DNA of 7,099 bases from Lachnoclostridium sp. UBA1781. GTDB lineage: Bacteria; Bacillota; Clostridia; Lachnospirales; Lachnospiraceae. Of this stretch, positions 1 to 5,811 are shown piece after piece. The stretch is from positions 10,223-17,321 of the forward strand of contig DCGJ01000001.1 in NCBI GenBank assembly GCA_002315495.1. Reading direction: 5' to 3'. The notes beneath the pieces are model-generated. The model saw nothing but the letters and a program-made list of their open reading frames with translations. It was not told where the DNA came from and ran no database searches. Each line of letters opens with the position of its first letter. The first letter of the stretch is position 1. The translations under genes and the position numbers were made by a program.

Positions 1-2190
1 AATTTCTGGGAGCATGGTGCAGGTCCTTGTGGTCCTTGCTCCGAGATTTATTATGATCGTGGTTTAAAGTACGGCTGTGGTAAGCCGGACTGTAAGGTGG
101 GTTGTGACTGTGACCGTTTTATGGAAGTATGGAACAACGTATTCACCCAGTTTGACGGTGACGGAAAGGGTGGCTACACCGAGCTTGAGAATAAGAATAT
201 TGATACCGGTATGGGTCTTGAAAGACTTACCGTTGTTGTTCAGGATGTAGATTCCGTATTTGATATCGATACGATGCGTGCGATTCGTGATAAGATTTGC
301 GAATTGTCCGGCGCAACCTATAAGGAAGATGAGCAGAAGGATATTTCCATTCGTTTGATCACTGATCACATTCGTTCTTCAACATTCCTTATTTCCGATG
401 GTGTAATGCCGTCGAACGAAGGAAGAGGCTATGTACTTCGTCGTATCATTCGTCGTGCGGCAAGACACGGACGTAAGCTTGGCATCAACAATCTCTTTAT
501 GGCTGAGCTTGCAAAGACCGTAATCAATGAGTCGAAGGATGGTTATCCGGAACTTGAGGAGAAGAAAGACTTTATCCTTACCGTATTGACCAAGGAAGAG
601 GAAGCATTTAACAAGACAATTGACCAGGGTCTCACCATTCTTTCTTCCATGGAAGATGATATGAAGGCCAATGCAAAGACCGTTCTTTGTGGTGCAGATG
701 CGTTCAAACTTTATGATACCTATGGCTTCCCGCTTGATCTTACGGAAGAGATTCTTACCGAGAAGGGCTATTCCGTTGATAAGGAAGGCTTTGATCAGGC
801 CATGAAGGTACAGAAGGAGACTGCAAGAAAAGCTCGAAAGGTTACGACCTACATGGGCGCAGATGCTTCTGTATTCGATGCTTATACAACTCCAACCGTA
901 TTTAGCGGCTATGATACTTTGGTTGACACTGCAGCAATCTCTGTTATTTCGGAAGATGAAGAGAGTGATGGAAAGATTGTTTCCAAGCTTGTTGACTTCC
1001 TTGGCGAGGGTATGAACGGTACCATTATCGCTGAGAAGACTCCTTTTTACGCAACGATGGGCGGTCAGGAATCCGATCAGGGTGTAATTGTAACCGAAGA
1101 GGGCGAGTTCCACGTTGATAACGTAGAGAAGCTTGTTGGTAATAAGTACGCTCATCATGGTGTTGTTAAGAATGGTATCATTAAGGTAAATGCTGACGCT
1201 ACCTTCAAGGTTGATGCAGCCCTTCGTCAGGCAACCTGCAAGAACCACAGTGCAACCCACCTTCTTCAGAAGGCGCTTCGTGATGTTTTAGGCAGTCATG
1301 TACAGCAGCAGGGCTCCTTCCAGGATGGCGAGAGAACCAGATTTGACTTTAGCCATTTCAAGGCTTTGACCGTTGAAGAACTTCAGCAGGTTGAAGATAT
1401 CGTAAATGCAAAGATTGCAGAGGCACTTCCTGTTGTAACAGATGTTATGACCATTGAAGAAGCAAAGAACAGTGGAGCAATGGCTCTGTTTGACGATAAG
1501 TACGGCGATTCTGTAAGAGTTGTATCTATGGGTGACTTCTCCAAGGAACTTTGCGGTGGTACTCATGTTAAGAATACACAGGAGATTCAGGCATTTAAGA
1601 TTCTTGCTGAAAACGGTGTAGCTGCTGGTGTTCGTCGTATTGAGGCAATTACCGGCGCAAATGTTACTGCTTACTATAAGGATATTGAGGCTAAACTTGT
1701 AAATGCGGCAAAGGTTGCAAAGTCTGCTCCGGATGCACTTGCAGCTAAGATTTCCGCTATGCAGGATGAAATCAAGGCACTTTCTTCCGAGGTTGAAAAG
1801 CTGAAGGCAAAGATTGCTAACAGTGCTGTAGGTGATGTTACCAGCCAGGCAGTAGAGATTAACGGAATTAAGGCACTTGCCACCAAGGTAAATGATGTTG
1901 ATATGAATGGTCTTCGTAACCTTGGAGATTCCCTGAAGGAGAAGCTTGGTGATTCCGTATTGCTTCTTGTTTCTGTCATGGGAGATAAGGTGAACCTGAT
2001 TGCAATGGCTACCGATTCCGCAATCGCAAAGGGTGCTCATGCAGGCAACCTGATTAAGGAAGTTGCCGCAACCGTTGGTGGTGGCGGTGGCGGACGTCCG
2101 AATATGGCTCAGGCAGGTGGTAAGAACCCTGCCGGTGCTGACGATGCAGTTGCAAAGGCAATGGATGTTATGAAGAATCAGTTGGCATAA
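1..2190 (+). CDS. alaS: Alanyl-tRNA synthetase, 5'-truncated by window edge
   Basis: This cytoplasmic class II synthetase charges tRNA-Ala with alanine and hydrolyses mischarged Ser/Gly-tRNA-Ala. The frame is open from base 1, so 729 residues are visible. The GTG at 97 is internal, because conserved sequence (GPCGPCSEI, residues 8-16) lies upstream of it. Seen in order (window residues): a Cys cluster C26/C31/C35/C37, class II motif 3 GMGLER (70-75), the tRNA-recognition helix with NEGRGYVLRR (139-148), editing-site HSATH (416-420) and CGGTH (518-522), a charged coiled-coil-like stretch (about 560-610), and the C-Ala domain Gly run (693-698) before RPNMAQAGG. The four editing ligands H416, H420, C518 and H522 have the same spacing as E. 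coli H564, H568, C666 and H670, which implies about 148 residues are missing at the N-terminus, including motifs 1 and 2. All visible key residues are intact. Codon use is strongly biased, as expected for a well expressed gene. Identification is secure. Confidence 0.98.
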   Translation, partial: NFWEHGAGPCGPCSEIYYDRGLKYGCGKPDCKVGCDCDRFMEVWNNVFTQFDGDGKGGYTELENKNIDTGMGLERLTVVVQDVDSVFDIDTMRAIRDKICELSGATYKEDEQKDISIRLITDHIRSSTFLISDGVMPSNEGRGYVLRRIIRRAARHGRKLGINNLFMAELAKTVINESKDGYPELEEKKDFILTVLTKEEEAFNKTIDQGLTILSSMEDDMKANAKTVLCGADAFKLYDTYGFPLDLTEEILTEKGYSVDKEGFDQAMKVQKETARKARKVTTYMGADASVFDAYTTPTVFSGYDTLVDTAAISVISEDEESDGKIVSKLVDFLGEGMNGTIIAEKTPFYATMGGQESDQGVIVTEEGEFHVDNVEKLVGNKYAHHGVVKNGIIKVNADATFKVDAALRQATCKNHSATHLLQKALRDVLGSHVQQQGSFQDGERTRFDFSHFKALTVEELQQVEDIVNAKIAEALPVVTDVMTIEEAKNSGAMALFDDKYGDSVRVVSMGDFSKELCGGTHVKNTQEIQAFKILAENGVAAGVRRIEAITGANVTAYYKDIEAKLVNAAKVAKSAPDALAAKISAMQDEIKALSSEVEKLKAKIANSAVGDVTSQAVEINGIKALATKVNDVDMNGLRNLGDSLKEKLGDSVLLLVSVMGDKVNLIAMATDSAIAKGAHAGNLIKEVAATVGGGGGGRPNMAQAGGKNPAGADDAVAKAMDVMKNQLA

Positions 2191-2217
2191 TTTTTTATCG
2201 CTCTCTAAAAATTTTTC

Positions 2218-2245
2218 TTGACATCTGTTCAATCTATGGTAAAAT
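2218..2245 (+). promoter_or_regulatory. Sigma-A-type promoter of rpsU
   Basis: A perfect -35 box TTGACA (2218-2223) is followed by a 16-bp spacer and a -10 box TAAAAT (2240-2245; 5 of 6 matches to TATAAT). An extended -10 TG at 2237-2238 precedes it. This predicts transcription starting near 2252 and a leader of about 70 nt before rpsU. It is the best promoter-like sequence in the window and sits in the only sizeable intergenic gap. The start site is inferred from the boxes. Confidence 0.85.
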
Positions 2246-2275
2246 CTGTTATGTGCTTATTAGAACCCATAACAG
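2246..2275. repeat. 8-bp inverted repeat straddling the rpsU start site
   Basis: CTGTTATG (2246-2253) is exactly reverse-complementary to CATAACAG (2268-2275), with a 14-bp centre. The left arm begins immediately after the -10 box and covers the predicted +1 (about 2252). Most of that arm would therefore be absent from the RNA, so the dyad fits a DNA operator better than an RNA hairpin. No regulator family is recognised, and chance is possible for a single dyad of this size. Confidence 0.4.
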
Positions 2276-2299
2276 TTGTATTCGCACAATACACAACTG
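2273..2299 (+). promoter_or_regulatory. Hairpin in the rpsU mRNA leader
   Basis: CAGTTG (2273-2278) pairs with CAACTG (2294-2299), and TATT (2279-2282) pairs with AATA (2288-2291). This leaves a CGCAC loop (2283-2287) and a 2-nt CA bulge (2292-2293), so ten pairs form in all. The structure ends two bases before the purine-rich ribosome-binding stretch at 2301-2308. The position suits a ribosomal-protein leader or an mRNA-stabilising element. I do not match it to any named leader family, and its function is inference. Confidence 0.5.
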
Positions 2300-2300
2300 A

Positions 2301-2320
2301 GGGGAGGGACAGGTGAGAAT
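2301..2320 (+). promoter_or_regulatory. Double Shine-Dalgarno region of rpsU
   Basis: Two Shine-Dalgarno-like stretches precede the ATG at 2321. GGGGAGGG (2301-2308) is a strong match but lies far from the start (12 nt after its last G). AGGTGAG (2311-2317) is a weaker match and only 3 nt away. Either could be used. Together they support ATG 2321 over an upstream TTG at 2276, which lies inside the leader hairpin and would add 15 non-conserved residues. Confidence 0.6.
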
Positions 2321-2497
2321 ATGTCAAGTGTTATCGTAAAAGAAAACGAATCCTTGGACAGCGCTCTTCGTCGTTTTAAGAGAAATTGCGCTAAGGCTGG
2401 TATCCAGCAGGAGATTCGTAAGAGAGAACATTACGAGAAGCCAAGCGTAAAGCGTAAGAAGAAGTCTGAAGCTGCTCGTAAGAGAAAGTTCAAGTAA
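2321..2497 (+). CDS. rpsU: Small-subunit ribosomal protein bS21
   Basis: This is a 58-residue protein of the 30S ribosomal subunit, which sits near the 3' end of 16S rRNA and helps mRNA binding at initiation. Length is normal for Firmicutes bS21. The family pattern is clear: N-terminal [19 protein letters not shown] (residues 3-21), NCAKAG (22-27), then REHYEKPS (35-42) and a very basic C-terminus [15 protein letters not shown]. Lysine and arginine make up 20 of 58 residues. The ATG at 2321 was chosen because conserved sequence begins there. The gene has its own strong promoter about 75 bp upstream and an intrinsic terminator 9 bp after the stop, so it is probably transcribed largely as a single-gene unit, with some read-through into phoH. 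Confidence 0.97.
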   Translation: MSSVIVKENESLDSALRRFKRNCAKAGIQQEIRKREHYEKPSVKRKKKSEAARKRKFK

Positions 2498-2506
2498 TGA
2501 ATCAGG

Positions 2507-2536
2507 AAGGCCCGGAATTTTTCCGGGCCTTATTTT
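2507..2536 (+). terminator. Intrinsic terminator after rpsU
   Basis: A perfect 11-bp, GC-rich stem, AAGGCCCGGAA (2507-2517) with TTCCGGGCCTT (2521-2531), encloses a 3-nt TTT loop. The T-rich tail TTATTTT runs from 2530 to 2536, partly inside the stem. The T tract is broken by an A, so termination may be incomplete. It lies between rpsU and phoH, with only 18 bp left before the phoH start. Confidence 0.88.
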
Positions 2537-2554
2537 CGATATAAGGGGATCTTT

Positions 2555-3634
2555 ATGGAAACGATTATGAATGTAAATTCCGAGTTGCAGCGTAATGTTT
2601 TCGGGGAATTGGACGCATTTGCAAAGAAAATCGAACGAACACTCCATGTAACTCTTATTACCCGTGAGGATGAAATTAAAATTATTGGCGAGGAAGGACC
2701 GGCCAGTCGTGCCAAGAATGTACTGGATACGCTTTTGGAACTGGCTAGGAGAGGGAATACCATTACCGAACAGAATGTGGTTTACACATTAAGTCTCGCC
2801 ATGGAACATAAGGAGTCTGAGGTATTAACCGTGGACTCAGATTTAGTGTGTCTTACGGTTAGCGGAAAGCCGATTAAGCCGAAGACCTTAGGTCAGAAAA
2901 AATATGTCGACAGTATTCGCAAGAATATGATTGTCTTTGGTGTCGGACCTGCCGGTACCGGTAAAACGTATCTTGCCATGGCAATGGCTATTGATGCCTT
3001 TAAAAAAGATGAGGTTAGTCGTATTATTCTTACCAGACCGGCGATTGAAGCAGGTGAGAAACTCGGTTTCCTTCCTGGTGATTTGCAGAGTAAGATAGAC
3101 CCGTATCTTCGTCCGCTTTATGATGCGCTTTATCAGATTATGGGAGCCGAATCGTTCCTGAAAAACTCGGAAAAAGGCTTGATTGAGGTGGCTCCGCTTG
3201 CCTATATGCGCGGACGTACGCTGGATAATGCATTTATCATCCTAGACGAGGCGCAGAATACGACTCCTGCACAGATGAAGATGTTTTTAACCCGTATCGG
3301 CTTTGGCTCAAAAGTTGTTATTACGGGTGACCAGACACAGAAGGACCTTCCTGTCGGACAGATTTCCGGCTTGGACGTGGCAATGAAGGTGTTGAACGAC
3401 ATTGAGGAAATTGGCATTGAAAAACTGACCAGTCATGATGTTGTACGTCATCCTCTCGTTCAGAAGATTGTCGAAGCTTATGATAAGTTTGAGCATAAAC
3501 AGGAGGAAAGGAAACGCTTTGTTCGTAAACCGGGACCAAGCACAATGCCTTACCGCAAGGGACCATCAGAACCGAAAGCAGAGCATTTGCCGAATGCCAC
3601 CGGACCTGATCCCAAGAAATTTGAGAAACTATAA
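2555..3634 (+). CDS. phoH: PhoH-like ATPase (YbeZ type)
   Basis: This is a 359-residue cytoplasmic P-loop ATPase of the PhoH family, related to the N-terminal half of superfamily 1 helicases. Family members are linked to RNA metabolism and ribosome maturation and are commonly encoded beside YbeY; the exact substrate is not settled. Seen: an N-terminal nucleic-acid-binding-like region (about 15-80), Walker A GPAGTGKT (131-138), conserved ILTRPAIEAGEKLGFLPGD (158-176), Walker B FIILDEAQ (227-234), ITGDQTQKDLP (256-266) and RHPLVQKIVEAYD (298-310). All catalytic motifs are intact. The last 44 residues (316-359) are Lys/Pro/Arg-rich and look disordered. The ATG at 2555 has AAGGGG (2543-2548) 6 nt upstream. 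It is followed 27 bp later by ybeY. No own promoter is evident, so expression may rely on read-through of the rpsU terminator. Confidence 0.95.
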   Translation: METIMNVNSELQRNVFGELDAFAKKIERTLHVTLITREDEIKIIGEEGPASRAKNVLDTLLELARRGNTITEQNVVYTLSLAMEHKESEVLTVDSDLVCLTVSGKPIKPKTLGQKKYVDSIRKNMIVFGVGPAGTGKTYLAMAMAIDAFKKDEVSRIILTRPAIEAGEKLGFLPGDLQSKIDPYLRPLYDALYQIMGAESFLKNSEKGLIEVAPLAYMRGRTLDNAFIILDEAQNTTPAQMKMFLTRIGFGSKVVITGDQTQKDLPVGQISGLDVAMKVLNDIEEIGIEKLTSHDVVRHPLVQKIVEAYDKFEHKQEERKRFVRKPGPSTMPYRKGPSEPKAEHLPNATGPDPKKFEKL

Positions 3635-3661
3635 TTCCAGAAATCGAAACCGAGGTAGCAT

Positions 3662-4162
3662 ATGTCGATTATTTTTGAGCAGGAAGTGGAGTATGAGCTT
3701 CCATTTGATGAAAAATCGTTGATTGATCGTGTAGTAAATGCGGCACTTGATTACGTTGACTGTCCATATGAAGCCAATGTAAATGTGCTGTTTACCGATA
3801 ATGCCGGGATTCATGAGATGAACAAGGAATTTCGTGAAATTGACCGCGAAACCGATGTGCTGTCTTTTCCAATGGTGGATTTTACGGTGCCGGGTGATTT
3901 TTCGCATGTGGAAGAGGATGTGGATTCCTACTTTGATCCGGAAAGCGGAGAACTGCTTCTTGGAGACATTGTTATCTCTCTCGAAAAAGCAGAGGCCCAG
4001 GCAAAGGAATACGGGCATTCCATGGAGCGTGAAGTGGCATTTTTATTGGCTCACAGTATGCTTCATTTAAGTGGTTACGATCATATGGAAGACAGCGAGC
4101 GTGTAGAAATGGAGCGCATGCAGGAAGAGATTTTACAGCAACTTGGGATCACGAGGGATTAG
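3662..4162 (+). CDS. ybeY: Endoribonuclease YbeY (rRNA maturation factor)
   Basis: This is a 166-residue UPF0054 metalloprotein. Family members are zinc-dependent single-strand endoribonucleases needed for 16S rRNA 3'-end maturation and 70S quality control. The signature H-x3-H-x5-H is present as HSMLHLSGYDH, with presumed zinc ligands H131, H135 and H141. Other conserved blocks are RETDVLSFP (62-70) and LLGDIVIS (99-106). An acidic segment (about 81-97) precedes the second block. Length is typical. The ATG at 3662 follows GAGG (3652-3655) with 6-nt spacing. The preceding phoH is its usual genomic partner, as in E. coli ybeZ-ybeY. The coding end carries the ribosome-binding site of the next gene, whose TTG start lies 3 bp beyond the stop, suggesting co-transcription and perhaps translational coupling. 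Confidence 0.96.
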   Translation: MSIIFEQEVEYELPFDEKSLIDRVVNAALDYVDCPYEANVNVLFTDNAGIHEMNKEFREIDRETDVLSFPMVDFTVPGDFSHVEEDVDSYFDPESGELLLGDIVISLEKAEAQAKEYGHSMEREVAFLLAHSMLHLSGYDHMEDSERVEMERMQEEILQQLGITRD

Positions 4163-4168
4163 ACTTTG
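4153..4168 (+). promoter_or_regulatory. RBS deciding a TTG start for the flippase
   Basis: GAGGG (4153-4157) lies inside the last codons of ybeY and is 8 nt before TTG 4166. The first in-frame ATG downstream (codon 23, within residues 22-24 SIM) would cut into the first membrane helix and the conserved RVIGLIYRIPL block and has no comparable site. A second TTG at 4175 is possible but is worse spaced (17 nt). Confidence 0.7.
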
Positions 4169-5797
4169 AACGATTTGAATCATAAAAAAAGTAGTGTAAT
4201 TCTGCAAGGAACCATACTTGCGGCGGCATCTATTATGGTGCGTGTCATTGGACTGATTTATCGTATTCCTTTGACTCGAATCATTGGTGATGATGCCATC
4301 GGACTTTATAGCATGGCATTCGAGCTCTATAATATTGCACTTTTATTGTCCTCCTACAGTCTGCCGCTTGCGGTTTCTAAGCTGGTTTCGGCTCGTGAAT
4401 TCAAGGGAGAACACAAGAATTCAAAAAAAGTATTTACGGTTGCACTGGGCTTTGGTTTTATTGTAGGCTCAATTGCTACGCTTGTAGTTTATTTCGGAGC
4501 AGATGCGTATGCAGCATTTAACAAGGAACCGGCACTTGCCATTCCGATTCGCGTCCTGGCCCCGACAATCTTTGTATTCTCATTAATGGGTGTTATCCGA
4601 GGATATTTCCAAGGTCATAACAACATGATTCCGACTGCGCTGTCTCAGATTATTGAGCAGGTTGTAAATGCGGCCGTTAGTATCGGCGCAGCCTTATATA
4701 TGGTGAAAAAATACGCCCAAGATGCGGTTCTGGACGGTTATGGAGCAGCCGGTGGAACCTATGGTACTTTCTTTGGTGCGGTTGCTGCTGCAATTACACT
4801 GGTTATCATTTATCTGATTACCAGACCGATGCAGAAGAAGTATTGGGAACTCGATTCGAATGAAACTCCGGAAACGGTTCCTCAGGTAGTAAAAGCGGTA
4901 ATAATGACCGTTATTCCTGTTGTTTTGTCACAGACCGTATACCAGATTTCGGGCATCTTAGACCAGAATATCTTCAATCACATTATGGCATCGAGAAGTG
5001 ATTATTTTGATTCCATGAAGAAGGGCTGGTACGGCATTTACTCCGGCAAATACAAAGTTCTTTATAATGTTCCGATTGCCGTTGCATCCGCACTCGGAAC
5101 TGCGATTGTTCCGAACATTGTCGGTGAATATAATCGAGGGAATCTCGACGTTGTTCGAAGGGATGTATCGACTTCCATTAAGTTTAATATGATGATTGCG
5201 TTTCCGTGTGCAGCCGGGCTTTCTTTCCTTGGCGGACCAATCATGCAAATCATCTTCAGCGACTATAAGCCAATCAGTGCTCTTGTTATGAATGTTGGTG
5301 GTGTTGCCGTTGTATTCTACGCGCTTTCCACGATTACCAACGGTGTTTTGCAGGGAATTAACCACATGCGAATCCCGGTATATCATTCCGCGATAGCGCT
5401 TGTATTACATATTGGTTTGTTGGTTGTTCTCTTAAAGACAATGAATCAACCGATTTTGGGCCTGGTTATTGCTAATATTTTTTATGCATTTGTCGTGTGC
5501 GTGCTTAATTGGCGATCTGTTGCCAGACTGCTTCAGTATCGGCAGGAGATTAGAACTACGTTTTTATGCCCGTTATTGTCATCTCTTATTATGGGTGCAG
5601 TAGGATATGGAGCGCAATACGGCCTGAAACGGATCATTCCGAGTAAGGTTGCCACCATTCTTGCACTTGGTATGTGTGTTGTGGTTTATTTTGCGGTATT
5701 GATTCGTATCAAAGGTGTTTCGAAAGAGGAACTTTTACGAATGCCAAAGGGACGACTGTTGGTTCGTCTCCTTACAAAGGTGCGATTGTTAAAATAG
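4166..5797 (+). CDS. MurJ/SpoVB/YtgP-type lipid-linked flippase
   Basis: This is a 543-residue polytopic membrane protein of the MOP exporter superfamily, polysaccharide-transport/MviN branch. Relatives flip undecaprenyl-linked cell-wall precursors such as lipid II across the cytoplasmic membrane. About 14 hydrophobic segments can be picked out, e.g. near residues 12-32, 54-70, 90-111, 127-145, 161-180, 200-218, 244-264, 300-318, 341-358, 373-395, 407-424, 428-448, 465-486 and 494-513. Family-like motifs are RVIGLIYRIPLTRIIG (26-41), RGYFQGHNNMIPTALSQIIEQ from 145, and GVLQGINHMRIP (393-404). The C-terminal tail (514-543) is basic. It starts at TTG 4166, 3 bp after ybeY, and ends 14 bp before the flavoprotein gene. 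The motifs suit the Firmicutes YtgP/SpoVB group, but whether it carries lipid II or another lipid-linked saccharide cannot be told from sequence, so no gene symbol is given. No sporulation context is visible to favour SpoVB itself. Confidence 0.88.
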   Translation: MNDLNHKKSSVILQGTILAAASIMVRVIGLIYRIPLTRIIGDDAIGLYSMAFELYNIALLLSSYSLPLAVSKLVSAREFKGEHKNSKKVFTVALGFGFIVGSIATLVVYFGADAYAAFNKEPALAIPIRVLAPTIFVFSLMGVIRGYFQGHNNMIPTALSQIIEQVVNAAVSIGAALYMVKKYAQDAVLDGYGAAGGTYGTFFGAVAAAITLVIIYLITRPMQKKYWELDSNETPETVPQVVKAVIMTVIPVVLSQTVYQISGILDQNIFNHIMASRSDYFDSMKKGWYGIYSGKYKVLYNVPIAVASALGTAIVPNIVGEYNRGNLDVVRRDVSTSIKFNMMIAFPCAAGLSFLGGPIMQIIFSDYKPISALVMNVGGVAVVFYALSTITNGVLQGINHMRIPVYHSAIALVLHIGLLVVLLKTMNQPILGLVIANIFYAFVVCVLNWRSVARLLQYRQEIRTTFLCPLLSSLIMGAVGYGAQYGLKRIIPSKVATILALGMCVVVYFAVLIRIKGVSKEELLRMPKGRLLVRLLTKVRLLK

Positions 5798-5811
5798 AGT
5801 TGAGGTTTGCT

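Noticed and set aside
379..1260. Long reverse-strand open frame (293 codons) antisense to alaS
   Set aside because: It lies wholly inside conserved AlaRS domains. The translation is Cys/Asn/Leu-rich with no recognisable domain, and the openness follows from the biased codon use of alaS.
2167..2196. Possible terminator at the alaS end: TTATG (2168-2172), CATAA (2186-2190), then six T
   Set aside because: The stem is only five AT-rich pairs with a 13-nt loop, too weak to call. The T run is suggestive, but I cannot support a terminator.
1288..2232. Second long reverse-strand open frame (314 codons) antisense to the alaS 3' half
   Set aside because: It shadows the editing and C-Ala domains; its translation resembles no protein family and there is no supporting ribosome-binding context.
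2276..2320. Upstream TTG start giving a 73-residue bS21
   Set aside because: The added 15 residues are unlike bS21, overlap the leader hairpin and include the ribosome-binding region; ATG 2321 gives the normal 58-residue protein.
2540..2545. TATAAG as a -10 box for a phoH promoter
   Set aside because: There is no matching -35 box (the upstream region is the terminator loop and stem), and the implied start would leave almost no leader before ATG 2555.
3435..3722. Plus-strand open frames overlapping the phoH end (3435-3722) and within ybeY (3834-4070)
   Set aside because: They are out-of-frame shadows of phoH and ybeY with no conserved motifs or ribosome-binding sites.
3756..3785. TTGACT followed by TAAATG inside ybeY as an internal promoter
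   Set aside because: The spacing of about 18 bp is tolerable but the -10 match is poor, and it lies in conserved coding sequence with nothing else to support it.
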